From NCBI RefSeq assembly GCF_002855495.1, contig NZ_PKRO01000025.1, positions 1 to 44,519 on the forward strand: a stretch of 44,519 bases of DNA. Direction: 5' to 3'. The DNA is from Porphyrobacter sp. TH134. GTDB taxonomy: Bacteria > Pseudomonadota > Alphaproteobacteria > Sphingomonadales > Sphingomonadaceae. Numbering within the stretch: the first letter of the stretch is position 1; every line of letters starts with the position of its first letter. A program made the translations under genes and the position numbers. A model generated the notes under the pieces. The model saw only the letters and a list, made by a program, of their open reading frames with translations, did no database searches and was not told the DNA's origin. Shown one piece after another: positions 8,362 through 16,384 of the stretch.

Positions 8362-8377
8362 TATGCCATTCGGCATA
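8362..8377. promoter_or_regulatory. 16-bp inverted repeat, candidate operator
   Basis: TATGCC-ATTC-GGCATA is a perfect 6-bp-arm inverted repeat in the 145-bp divergent region between the kinase operon (start 8324, minus) and the NTF2-like lipoprotein gene (start 8470, plus). A LuxR-type regulator is encoded in the operon, so autoregulation is plausible. No second copy was recognised in the window. Confidence 0.35.
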
Positions 8378-8469
8378 GGCCATCAGGCCAGCCATCCAGC
8401 CGACGCGCGGCTTTGAGAGCTGCGCCATCTCCGGTGGCATCAGTGCCAACCATTTTGATGGAGCCCCTC

Positions 8470-9063
8470 GTGAAGATGACCCTGTTGGCGACCGCTGCTG
8501 TCGCCCTTATCACCGCCTGCACGCCCGGCTATGCCGAAGCCAAGTCGCGCAAACCCGCCGCCACCCCGGTCGCGGCCGAAGCAACGGCCGACTGCATCAC
8601 CGAGAAGGAAGTCGTTGCCGCGCAGAAGGCGTGGGGTGATGGCATCGTCAACATCGGCAAGGTCTATTCGAGCGGCGGCGATTACACCGTGGCGGCGGCA
8701 GCCCACATCGATCAGTTCTACGCCTATGATCTCAGCCTCGTACTGTTCAAGCCGACACTCGCATCGGTCGATCAGTTCCGCACCTCGTTCGATTCCGCGC
8801 TGTCCTATTTCGTTGGCGGCAATCCTACCTATCCCGAAGACAAGGGCTTTGCCATCAAGCCTTGGAGCAAAGTGCGCTGGAAGAATGTCGGGATCACCAA
8901 TAATTCGTGCACCATGGCTGTGGCGATGGGCAATTACTGGTTTACCGCTGCGGGTGCTGCCGAGGAAACCAAGGTCGAATACACCTTCGGCTATATCCGC
9001 GACCCGAAGGGCGCCCTGAAGATCGTCGTGCACCAGTCATCGGTTCCGTATAACGGCGCCTGA
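8470..9063 (+). CDS. exported NTF2-like (SnoaL/DUF4440-type) protein, probable lipoprotein
   Basis: 197 residues from GTG 8470, preferred because GGAG lies 6 nt upstream; ATG 8458 and ATG 8476 are alternatives. The N-terminus is a signal sequence with a lipobox-like LITAC, so lipidation is likely, although cleavage after GYAEA by signal peptidase I is possible. The mature part begins CITEKEVVAAQKAWGDGIV and ends with a YIRDPKGALKIVVHQSSVP segment that matches the closing strands of NTF2-like folds of the DUF4440 / CaMKII-association type (W-K-I-x-x-H-x-S-S-x-P). Such proteins are small-molecule binding or isomerase-like cones; the substrate here cannot be named. It is divergent from the kinase operon and followed 64 bp on by the DUF2490 gene. 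Confidence 0.72.
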   Translation: MKMTLLATAAVALITACTPGYAEAKSRKPAATPVAAEATADCITEKEVVAAQKAWGDGIVNIGKVYSSGGDYTVAAAAHIDQFYAYDLSLVLFKPTLASVDQFRTSFDSALSYFVGGNPTYPEDKGFAIKPWSKVRWKNVGITNNSCTMAVAMGNYWFTAAGAAEETKVEYTFGYIRDPKGALKIVVHQSSVPYNGA

Positions 9064-9127
9064 TTGTCCTGAAGCCACCGGGGCGCGGCCTGCACGGACG
9101 CGCTCCGGCCTGGAGTATCCGCTTGCG

Positions 9128-9796
9128 ATGACCCTGCGTCTGTTTCCCCTCGCCTGTCTGGCCGCTGTTTGTGCGGCACCGGCCTTTGCCGCAGAGGACG
9201 ATGCCAACATCTGGCTTGGCCAGTTCGCCACGATCAATGCGACCGACAAGGTCTATGTCCGGCTCGAAGCACAGGAACGCTTCACCAATGATGCCGAGCG
9301 GCTCGGCCAGTTGCTGCTGCGGTCGCTGGTCGGCTATCGCATCGACAAGGATGTGAATCTTGGCGTCGGCTATGCCTATGTCCGCACCGATCCGGTCGGC
9401 CCGGCGCTGCTGAACGAACATCGCTATTACCAGGAGCTCAACGTGCGCCTGCTTTCCAGCCAGGGCGGCGTGACGCTGGATTCGCGCACCCGTCTGGAAC
9501 AGCGCACATTTGAAGAACGCGAAGACACCTCGTGGCGGCTGCGCCAGTTCGTGCAGCTGCGGGTGCCTGTCAGCGACAACAACAAGCTGGTCGCCTACAC
9601 CGAACCGTTCTTTGACCTCAATCAGACCGGTGTGCAGCGCGGCGGCCTGTCGATCTGGCGCAATTTCATCGGCGTATCGGTGCCACTGGCGAAAAACATC
9701 GAAGTGGTGCCCGGCTATCTCAACCAGCATGTCGTGCGCGACGGACGCGACCGGTCGGATCACACGGCCAACGTAAACCTGTTCATGACCTTCTGA
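9128..9796 (+). CDS. DUF2490-family outer-membrane protein
   Basis: 222 residues with a clear signal peptide (cleavage after APAFA, near residue 21). The mature protein starts with DDANIWLGQFATINATDKVYVRLEAQERF and consists of alternating amphipathic strands (VYVRLEAQERF, NLGVGYAYVRT, VTLDSRTRLEQRTF, LVAYTEPFFDL, IEVVPGYLNQHV) ending in NLFMTF with a terminal Phe, which fits an outer-membrane beta-barrel of the DUF2490 family. Function of this family is not established. It lies in the same direction as the NTF2-like gene with a 64-bp gap and may share its transcript. Confidence 0.82.
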   Translation: MTLRLFPLACLAAVCAAPAFAAEDDANIWLGQFATINATDKVYVRLEAQERFTNDAERLGQLLLRSLVGYRIDKDVNLGVGYAYVRTDPVGPALLNEHRYYQELNVRLLSSQGGVTLDSRTRLEQRTFEEREDTSWRLRQFVQLRVPVSDNNKLVAYTEPFFDLNQTGVQRGGLSIWRNFIGVSVPLAKNIEVVPGYLNQHVVRDGRDRSDHTANVNLFMTF

Positions 9797-9919
9797 ACCC
9801 GCCGGTAATCGCGGCTTCCATCAAATCGGCGTAATCTCAACCCATCAAACGATTGCCGTGTTGCCATGCGTCAGCCTGTCCGTATTGTCTCAGCATATCA
9901 ACAGGTGGCTGAGGGCAAG

Positions 9920-11269
9920 ATGACAAAGCGAGGATCATGGAGGGCGGTTGGGGCGCTCGTGCTGGCAGGGGTGCTGATGGCCACCGGCCCGCTGCGCGCG
10001 CAGCCGGCAGAGCGTGAAGTCGTCTTCACCAATGTCCGGGTATTTGATGGCACCGCCGACACGTTGTCTGCGCCGACCACTGTTGTGGTGCGCGGCAATG
10101 TGATTGCCGCGATCGGGCCGGACTCCCCGCCTGCGTCTGCTGAAGCAACCGTGATTGACGCAGCCGGCCAGACGCTGATGCCAGGCCTGATCGACAATCA
10201 TGTGCACATGATGTTCAACAGCCTCTCGCCCGCGCAGATGGCCGCGCCCGACATGAGCCTTGAAAAGGTGATGGCACTGTCGGCGGAGCAATCGCGCGCG
10301 ATGCTGCTTCGCGGCTTTACCGCGGTGCGCGATGTCGGCGGGCCCTCGTTCCAGCTGAAGCGCCTGATCGACAGCGGCAAGGTGATGGGCCCGCGCATCT
10401 GGCCGGCGGGGCCGATGATCTCCCAGACCTCGGGCCATGCCGACTTGCGCCACCCCAGCGAGCCTTCGCGGCGGTTTTCAGGCAAGATGTCCAAGGCCGA
10501 AGAAATCTGGGCGAGCGTCGTCGCAGACGGGCGTGACGAAGTGCTGACCGCCGTGCGCGAGAACCTGCGTCTGGGCGCAAGCCAGATCAAGATCGCAGCC
10601 GGCGGCGGCACCAGTTCGGAATATGATCCGCTCGACGTCACCCAATACACGCTCGACGAGATGAAGGCGGCGGTGGATGCGGCGTCGGACTGGAACACCT
10701 ATGTCACCGTCCATGCCTATCACCCCAAATCGGTGCGCCGCGCGATCGAGGCGGGGGTAAAGGTGATCGAGCATGGCAACCTGCTGGATGAAGACACGCT
10801 CAAGCTGATGGCGGACAAGGGCATCTGGCTGTCGGGGCAGATGCTGGTCGATTCGACCGAGGCGATGGACCCCAAGCGCCGCGAAAAGCGCAAGCCGGTG
10901 ATCGAAGGCCAGAAAATCGTCTGGCCGATGGCCAAGCGTCTGGGCGTGAAACTCGCCTGGGGCACCGACTTCCTGTTCGAGCCTGAACTCAACGCCCAGC
11001 AAAACGCCTATATCCTGCGGCTGAAGCCCTACTTCACGCCTGCCGAACTCCTGCGGCTGGTGACGTCGGGCAATGCCGAACTGCTTGCGCTGTCCGGCCC
11101 GCGCACGCCCTATGAAGGGCGGCTGGGTGTGGTCCAAGAAGGCGCGCTTGCCGACCTTATTCTTGTGCGGGGTGACCCGCTGGCCGATATCGACCTGATC
11201 GGCGATCCGGCGCGCAATTTCACCGTCATCATGAAGGACGGGGTGATCGTGAAAAGCGCGGCGGAATGA
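9920..11269 (+). CDS. exported amidohydrolase (imidazolonepropionase-like, Xaa-Pro dipeptidase type)
   Basis: 449 residues from ATG 9920, preferred over 9866 because GAGGG precedes it and a signal peptide follows at once (VLAGVLMATGPLRAQ). Amidohydrolase fold: metal-binding IDNHVHMMF, the carboxylated-lysine segment SQIKIAAGGG, His ligands in VTVHAYHPKSV and VIEHGN, and the catalytic Asp in AWGTDFLF. C-terminal composite domain ends ADLILVRGDPLADI. Members of this branch hydrolyse Xaa-Pro dipeptides, N-acyl amino acids or organophosphate-like esters, so the substrate is open. It is exported, probably to the periplasm. Its stop overlaps the start of the EEP-fold lipoprotein gene (ATGA), so the two are co-translated and may act on the same substrate class. 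Confidence 0.88.
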   Translation: MTKRGSWRAVGALVLAGVLMATGPLRAQPAEREVVFTNVRVFDGTADTLSAPTTVVVRGNVIAAIGPDSPPASAEATVIDAAGQTLMPGLIDNHVHMMFNSLSPAQMAAPDMSLEKVMALSAEQSRAMLLRGFTAVRDVGGPSFQLKRLIDSGKVMGPRIWPAGPMISQTSGHADLRHPSEPSRRFSGKMSKAEEIWASVVADGRDEVLTAVRENLRLGASQIKIAAGGGTSSEYDPLDVTQYTLDEMKAAVDAASDWNTYVTVHAYHPKSVRRAIEAGVKVIEHGNLLDEDTLKLMADKGIWLSGQMLVDSTEAMDPKRREKRKPVIEGQKIVWPMAKRLGVKLAWGTDFLFEPELNAQQNAYILRLKPYFTPAELLRLVTSGNAELLALSGPRTPYEGRLGVVQEGALADLILVRGDPLADIDLIGDPARNFTVIMKDGVIVKSAAE

Positions 11270-12339
11270 TCCGCGCAGGGTTGTTGGCCGCCGCCCTGGC
11301 GCTGGCGGCGGGTGGGTGCGTTTCCTATCCCGATGTGCCCGCGCCGCAAGCCACGGCGACCCCGCCCGGCCCGGCTCCGGCCACTCTCAGCGTGATGACC
11401 TTCAACCTCGAAGGCCTCACCTGGCCCGCGCGCACCGGGCGAGGTCCGTTTCTCGAAGCCATCACCGCCGAGTTTAAACGGATGGAAGCGGGCGGCGTGT
11501 TGCCTGATGTTATCCTGTTTCAGGAAGCCTTCAGCACCGATGCGCTGCGCACAGCCACGTCGACTCCGCATCCCTACGCTGCCCTGGGCCCGCGCGCACC
11601 GATGCGGTCCGGCCTGCCCAAAACCCGCGACCCCGTGCTGCGCAAGCGCAACGTGATGCGCGGCGAATGGGGTGTGCGCTTCATGGGAAGCGGGATCGCA
11701 ATCGCCTCGCGCTATCCGATCACCGCAAGCTTTTCCCAGCCCTATGGGCCGACCTCGTGTGCGGGGTGGGATTGCCTCGCCAACAAAGGCGTTATGCTGG
11801 TCCGGATCGCGGTCCCCGGCCTTGCTGACCCCATCGAGATCGCCACCACCCACATGAACGCGCAAGGTGCTTCGAAGGCCCCGCCGGAAAAGCACCTTGC
11901 TGCCCACAATGCCCAGTCGGCCGAGCTGGCCGATTTCCTTGACCGGGTAAGCCTGCCTGCCAGTCCGCTGGTGCTGGCGGGCGATTTCAACATGCGGCGA
12001 AACCCCGCGCGGCTCGATGCGTTTGAAACCCGGAACGGGTATCAGCTGGCGCGGCGTTATTGCCTTGAGGCGCGTGATGATCCGGCCATGCCGCCGTGCG
12101 ATATCCGGGTCAGTTTCGACGGGGATGCACCCTGGCTCGATACGCAGGACCTGCAAATCTACGACAACGGCGACCGCATCGCCCTGCGCCCTGTGCGGAT
12201 TGAAGCGTGGTTTGACGGGCCAGACACAGGCGGGCGCTTGTCCGACCATGATGCGTATATCGTGACCTATGCCATTGAGCCGCTCGCCGCACTGAAGGCA
12301 GCCGCCGCACCGGGCGCGCGGGTCGAACCACGGCGTTGA
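11266..12339 (+). CDS. endonuclease/exonuclease/phosphatase-fold lipoprotein
   Basis: 357 residues. Signal sequence with lipobox AAGGC (lipidated C18). The EEP catalytic set is intact: metal-binding Asn in MTFNLEGL, Glu in LFQEAF, His and Asn in TTHMNAQ, GDFNM, and the final SDHDAYIV Asp-His. The family includes sphingomyelinases, phosphoinositide phosphatases and nucleases; the hydrophilic insert with CVS-type Cys residues (SCAGWDC, RRYCLEARDDPAMPPC) could form disulphides, as expected for an envelope enzyme. It starts within the stop of the amidohydrolase gene. A phosphodiesterase acting on extracellular phospholipid or nucleic acid is the most economical guess, but substrate is not readable from the sequence. 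Confidence 0.85.
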   Translation: MIRAGLLAAALALAAGGCVSYPDVPAPQATATPPGPAPATLSVMTFNLEGLTWPARTGRGPFLEAITAEFKRMEAGGVLPDVILFQEAFSTDALRTATSTPHPYAALGPRAPMRSGLPKTRDPVLRKRNVMRGEWGVRFMGSGIAIASRYPITASFSQPYGPTSCAGWDCLANKGVMLVRIAVPGLADPIEIATTHMNAQGASKAPPEKHLAAHNAQSAELADFLDRVSLPASPLVLAGDFNMRRNPARLDAFETRNGYQLARRYCLEARDDPAMPPCDIRVSFDGDAPWLDTQDLQIYDNGDRIALRPVRIEAWFDGPDTGGRLSDHDAYIVTYAIEPLAALKAAAAPGARVEPRR

Positions 12340-12418
12340 CGCGCAGCCCGTCCCAAATCGCTGGAAAACTCTCGGCCGCACCTTTGCGCGGGGCCGCTGC
12401 CTGCCTAATCCCCTGCGG

Positions 12419-13930
12419 GTGACAGCACACATCGACATCGGGCGCGACCAAAGCGGACAGACGATCGGGATCGATCTGGCGGAGCTGCTTGCCACGCGCC
12501 TGCTGGTGCAGGGCAATTCCGGCTCGGGCAAATCGCACTTGCTGCGCCGACTGCTGGAGGAATGCGCCGGACAGGTGCAGCAGATCGTGATCGATCCCGA
12601 GGGCGATTTCGTCACCCTCGCCGACGAATTCGGCCATGTGGTGATCGATGCAGGGGCCTATTCCGCGCGTGAGATCGAAGAACTGGCGCTGCGAGTCCGC
12701 CAGCACCGCGCATCGGTGGTGCTGGCTCTCGACGAGCTTGAGGTGGAACAGCAGATTCGCTGCGCGGCGCTGTTCCTGACCGCCCTGTTCGATGCCCCGC
12801 GTGAGTATTGGTATCCTGCGCTGGTGGTGGTGGACGAGGCACAGATGTTTGCCCCAGCCGCTGCGGGCGAGATGAATGACGACACCCGCCGCGCGACCCT
12901 GTCGGCGATGACCAATCTGATGTGCCGTGGCCGCAAGCGCGGCCTGGCCGGGATCGTCGCCACCCAGCGGCTGGCCAAGCTCGCCAAGAACGTCGCCGCC
13001 GAAGCATCGAACTTCCTGATGGGGCGTACCTTCCTCGATATCGACATGCAGCGTGCGGCTGATCTTCTCGGCATGGACCGGCGGCAGGCCGAACGGATCC
13101 GCGATTTGCAGCGCGGGCAGTTTCTGGGGCTCGGCCCGGCGATCAGTCGGCGCCCCGTGGCCGTCCATGTCGGCGCGGTGCGCACGGCCGGGCGCGGCGG
13201 CGGACAGGGGTTGATCCCGCTGCCCGATGCCGCCGAGGGCGCGATGGAAGCCTTGCTGACCGAACGGCTGACCGAAGCAGCGGCCCAGCCCCAGCCCGTC
13301 CGCCGCGCAGCGCCGCCGCCCGCCCCGCCGCGCGCCGCAGTGGAACAAGCGCTCGCCGCACCGCGCGATCTGCCCGACGTGGTGCCCGGTACCGCGCCAG
13401 CGCGGCCCGCTCCGGCCCCGGCCCCAGCGCTGCCTCCCGCTCCTGCTCCGGCCCTCTCACAATCGACCGACAACCTTGAGGCCGTGGTGCGCGAACTGGC
13501 GCTGAGCGAGGGCGCAACCTTCCGCTCTGCGACCGCGCTGTTTCGCGATTTCGCGGTCCGCTGCCGCCAGCGCGGCATCGCCAGCGCCCATATCGACATG
13601 GCCCGATTCCGCCGGATGTTTGCCTTTGCCGTCAGCGGGGCCGACCAGATCGGAAGCGCGGGCCTTGCCGTGATCGCCCAGGCGGCAGAGGGCGTGGAGG
13701 ATGATGTGCTCGCCCCCTACCTCGCCATCCTGATGGCCGCCGCGCAGGGCACGCCCATGCCCGGTGAAGACGAGTTGGGACGGCTCTACGGCAGCTCATC
13801 CCCCAGCCGGGTGCGCCGGCTGCTCGACCACCTCGAACGGCAGGGCCTGATCGTGGTGCGCGAGGATTTCGGCGGGGAGCGCACAATCACTGTGCCGCAC
13901 GCCCTGTCACTGGCCGACGCGGCGGAATAG
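12419..13930 (+). CDS. HerA/DUF87-like ATPase with C-terminal winged-helix-like region
   Basis: 503 residues from GTG 12419; the ribosome-binding site is weak. The N-terminal half is an ASCE ATPase of the HerA/FtsK branch: Walker A GNSGSGKS (32-39), Walker B LVVVDEAQ (D139/E140), a sensor-like IVATQRLAK and an arginine-rich CRGRKRGL. A Pro/Ala-rich linker (about 305-352) separates it from a C-terminal region of about 150 residues that has a winged-helix look (LGRLYGSSSPSRVRRLLDHLERQGLIVV). HerA relatives translocate DNA; no NurA-like nuclease is adjacent, so the role may differ from end resection, and a fused DNA-binding domain suggests targeted loading. It is followed by the convergent csaA gene 21 bp away. 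Confidence 0.8.
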   Translation: MTAHIDIGRDQSGQTIGIDLAELLATRLLVQGNSGSGKSHLLRRLLEECAGQVQQIVIDPEGDFVTLADEFGHVVIDAGAYSAREIEELALRVRQHRASVVLALDELEVEQQIRCAALFLTALFDAPREYWYPALVVVDEAQMFAPAAAGEMNDDTRRATLSAMTNLMCRGRKRGLAGIVATQRLAKLAKNVAAEASNFLMGRTFLDIDMQRAADLLGMDRRQAERIRDLQRGQFLGLGPAISRRPVAVHVGAVRTAGRGGGQGLIPLPDAAEGAMEALLTERLTEAAAQPQPVRRAAPPPAPPRAAVEQALAAPRDLPDVVPGTAPARPAPAPAPALPPAPAPALSQSTDNLEAVVRELALSEGATFRSATALFRDFAVRCRQRGIASAHIDMARFRRMFAFAVSGADQIGSAGLAVIAQAAEGVEDDVLAPYLAILMAAAQGTPMPGEDELGRLYGSSSPSRVRRLLDHLERQGLIVVREDFGGERTITVPHALSLADAAE

Positions 13931-13951
13931 GCGGCGGCGGGCGCGCCCGGC

Positions 13952-14323
13952 CTAAAACAACCGCGCGCCCAGCGGCACATCGCTATCAGGCGCAAACAGC
14001 ACCACATTGCCCGCCGTGTCGGGAAAGCCGAGCGTCAGCACTTCGGACATGAACTTGCCGATCTGGCGCGGCGGGAAGTTCACCACTGCTGCCACCATTC
14101 GCCCATCCAGTGCCTCGGGCGTGTACAGCCCGCAGACCTGCGCTGACGAACGCTTGATCCCGATGCCGGGGCCAAAGTCGATGGTGAGCTTGAAGGCCGG
14201 TTTGCGCGCTTCGGGAAAGGCGTCCACCCGGATGATCCGCCCCGCGCGAATATCGACTTTGAGGAAATCGTCGAAGGCAATCGGCGCCGCGGCCGGATCG
14301 GCGGGATCGTGAAGCATGTGCAT
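13952..14323 (-). CDS. csaA: CsaA-type tRNA-binding protein
   Basis: 123 residues if started at ATG 14323 (a second ATG lies at 14317; TTG 14332 is less likely). One EMAP-II/OB-fold tRNA-binding domain: FLKVDIRAGRIIRVDAFPEARKPA, SSAQVCGLY, VAAVVNFPPRQIGKFMSEVLTLGF and PDSDVPLGARLF. These are the diagnostic segments of CsaA, a small dimeric protein with tRNA-binding and chaperone-like activity linked to protein export in other bacteria. Length matches the family. It converges with the HerA-like ATPase and is divergent from the MAPEG pair, with only 127 bp between start codons. Confidence 0.88.
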   Translation of the reverse strand: MHMLHDPADPAAAPIAFDDFLKVDIRAGRIIRVDAFPEARKPAFKLTIDFGPGIGIKRSSAQVCGLYTPEALDGRMVAAVVNFPPRQIGKFMSEVLTLGFPDTAGNVVLFAPDSDVPLGARLF

Positions 14324-14450
14324 GGCTGCCAAACTAGCGCACCGCCGGGCAGCCTGTCTATTGGCGCGCGATGATGGGTTGCATTTGACAATCCATCATC
14401 GCGCTCGCAGTCTGCGCGGCGGAGAGAGGCTCTCGAAGGGGATCACATTC

Positions 14451-14900
14451 ATGCAAGCGCAAATACTCGCGCCCGCCGCCGTGCTGGTGGTGTGGACGCT
14501 CATCATGCTGTTCTGGATGGCGGGCGTGCGGCTGCCCGCCTTGAAGAAAGCCGGGATCGATCTGGGCGCGCGGCCCGGCGGCCGGGGACAGGATCTTGAA
14601 GGGAAGCTCGACCCGCAGATCAACTGGCCTGCCCACAATTATTCGCACCTGATGGAGCAGCCGACGGTGTTCTATCCCACGGTCGTGATCCTTGCGATCA
14701 TGGGCGCGGGCGCCGTGGATGTCACGCTGGCTTGGGCCTATGTTGGTCTGCGGATCGTGCATTCGGTCTGGCAGGCGACAGTAAACAAGGTGCCGGTGCG
14801 CTTCCTGCTGTTTCTCGTCTCAAGCATGGCGCTGCTGGCGCTGGCGATCCGCGCTGCGATGGCAACCCTGCTGGCCGACCCTTCGGCCCTGCCCGTTTAA
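14451..14900 (+). CDS. MAPEG-family integral membrane protein (first of a tandem pair)
   Basis: 149 residues from ATG 14451, with GAAGGGGA 8 nt upstream. Four membrane helices in the MAPEG pattern (membrane-associated proteins in eicosanoid and glutathione metabolism): helix 1 near residues 5-23, a cytoplasmic loop with HNYSHLMEQPTVFYP, then helices with AWAYVGLRIVHSVWQ and a C-terminal pair. The N-H/E-x-P-x-F-Y loop and the R-x-x-H-S helix are the family hallmarks, and in characterised members they contribute to glutathione binding. Bacterial substrates are mostly unknown. The stop is 11 bp before the second MAPEG gene, which has its own strong ribosome-binding site. Confidence 0.85.
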   Translation: MQAQILAPAAVLVVWTLIMLFWMAGVRLPALKKAGIDLGARPGGRGQDLEGKLDPQINWPAHNYSHLMEQPTVFYPTVVILAIMGAGAVDVTLAWAYVGLRIVHSVWQATVNKVPVRFLLFLVSSMALLALAIRAAMATLLADPSALPV

Positions 14901-14911
14901 GGAGAGACCTG

Positions 14912-15340
14912 ATGATCGGAATGGATATTCTCCAGCCCGTGGTGGCGCTGTTGGCGTGGACGATGGTGATGTGGGTGTGGATGTACGCCACCCGCATCCC
15001 GGCGATGAACAAGGCCGGGATCGACGCCAAGAACCTCGTGGGCAGCAACGGCGCCAGCCTGCGCGCGAAGCTGCCCGATAGCGTCAGCTGGAAAGCCGAC
15101 AATTACAACCATCTGCACGAAGCACCTACGCTGTTTTATGCGGTGGCGATCGTATTGGCGATCATCGGTCAGGGCGATGGGTTCAACACCACGCTCGCCT
15201 GGGCCTATGTCGGCCTGCGCATCGCGCACAGCATTGTGCAGGCGACCATCAACCGGGTCATCGTGCGGTTTGCGCTGTTCGCCTTGTCAAGCTTCGCGCT
15301 GATGGCGCTGATCCTGCACGCCGCACTGGCGGTGTTTTGA
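14912..15340 (+). CDS. MAPEG-family integral membrane protein (second of a tandem pair)
   Basis: 142 residues from ATG 14912 with AAGGAGA 5 nt upstream of the start. Same architecture as the preceding gene, with which it shares KAGID, the loop NYNHLHEAPTLFYAV and the helix AWAYVGLRIAHSIVQATINRV, so the two are tandem paralogues that have diverged considerably. Expected to be an inner-membrane protein, possibly forming hetero-trimers with its partner, as MAPEG proteins are trimeric. A strong hairpin at 15349-15370 follows between this gene and the convergent trxB. Confidence 0.85.
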   Translation: MIGMDILQPVVALLAWTMVMWVWMYATRIPAMNKAGIDAKNLVGSNGASLRAKLPDSVSWKADNYNHLHEAPTLFYAVAIVLAIIGQGDGFNTTLAWAYVGLRIAHSIVQATINRVIVRFALFALSSFALMALILHAALAVF

Positions 15341-15348
15341 ATGGGCGC

Positions 15349-15370
15349 GGCGGCGGATTATTCCGCCGCC
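15349..15370. terminator. hairpin between convergent MAPEG and trxB genes
   Basis: Perfect 9-bp arms GGCGGCGGA and TCCGCCGCC around a TTAT loop that contains part of the trxB stop codon (15358-15360). The position between two convergent genes 17 bp apart suggests a shared terminator, although neither side has a U-run. Confidence 0.5.
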
Positions 15371-16329
15371 TCGGCCTCCTGCACCGCATGCGCGCGCTCG
15401 GCAAGGTAACGCTCTCCATCGAGCGCGGCCATGCAGCCCATGCCCGCTGCGGTCACCGCTTGGCGATAGACATGATCGGTCACGTCGCCGGCCGCAAATA
15501 CGCCGGGGATCACGGTCTTCGGCGTGCCGGGTTCCGTCAGCAGATAGCCGCTTTCGTCCATCGGCAGCTTGCCGACGAACAGCGACGTCGCGGGCGCGTG
15601 GCCGATGGCGACGAAGGCCCCGTCAACCTCCAGCGTCGATGCCTCACCCGTCACGGTGTCGGTCAGCGCCAGGTGGTGCAGCATCCCGTTCTCGCCCGCT
15701 TCGAAGCTGGCGACTGCCTTGTTCCACAGCACGGAGATCTTGGGATTGGCGAACAGACGCTCTTGCAGGATCTTCTCGGCCCGCAAACTGTCGCGGCGGT
15801 GGATCAGGGTCACGTTGTCGGAATGGTTGGTGAGGTACAGCGCCTCCTCGACCGCGGTGTTCCCCCCGCCGATCACGGCGACGGTCTTGCCGCGGTAGAA
15901 GAACCCGTCACACGTCGCGCAGGCGCTGACGCCCTTGCCGCCCAGATCCATCTCGCCCGGAACGCCGAGCCACTTGGCCTGCGCACCGGTGCAAATGACG
16001 AGGCAATCGGCGATATATTCATCCCCGCTATCGCCGATGGCGCGGAACGGCGAACCATGATCGAGATCGACCGAAACGATCGTGTCCCACATCATGCGCG
16101 TGCCGACATGTTCGGCCTGCGCGCGCATTTCCTCCATCAGCCACGGGCCCTGCACCACATCGCGGTAACCGGGATAGTTTTCGACATCGGTGGTGATGGT
16201 CAGCTGGCCGCCGGGCTGAAGCCCTTGCACGACAATCGGTTCGAGCATGGCGCGCGCGGCATAGATCGCGGCGGAATAGCCCGCCGGGCCGGAGCCGATG
16301 ATGAGCATCTTGGTGGTATGGGTCGCCAT
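15358..16329 (-). CDS. trxB: thioredoxin-disulfide reductase
   Basis: 323 residues, typical length for the low-molecular-weight bacterial enzyme. FAD-binding GSGPAGYSAAIYAARA at the N-terminus, redox-active CATC at C137-C140, NADPH-binding GGGNTAVEEALYL and the FAD-site GVFAAGDVTDHVYRQAVTAAGMGCMAA at the C-terminus. It transfers electrons from NADPH to thioredoxin in the cytoplasm. It starts at ATG 16329 and lies 55 bp downstream of the tyrosine phosphatase gene on the same strand, so they may share a transcript. Confidence 0.96.
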   Translation of the reverse strand: MATHTTKMLIIGSGPAGYSAAIYAARAMLEPIVVQGLQPGGQLTITTDVENYPGYRDVVQGPWLMEEMRAQAEHVGTRMMWDTIVSVDLDHGSPFRAIGDSGDEYIADCLVICTGAQAKWLGVPGEMDLGGKGVSACATCDGFFYRGKTVAVIGGGNTAVEEALYLTNHSDNVTLIHRRDSLRAEKILQERLFANPKISVLWNKAVASFEAGENGMLHHLALTDTVTGEASTLEVDGAFVAIGHAPATSLFVGKLPMDESGYLLTEPGTPKTVIPGVFAAGDVTDHVYRQAVTAAGMGCMAALDGERYLAERAHAVQEAEAAE

Positions 16330-16384
16330 GGGAGTGCCTCGGATGGATTTCAGAAAGACGATATGGGAAAGGGATGCCGCATTG

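Noticed and set aside
13936..13950. GC-rich palindrome between the HerA-like ATPase and csaA as a terminator
   Set aside because: GGGCGCGCCC has no loop and no U-tract, and such palindromes are frequent in GC-rich DNA.
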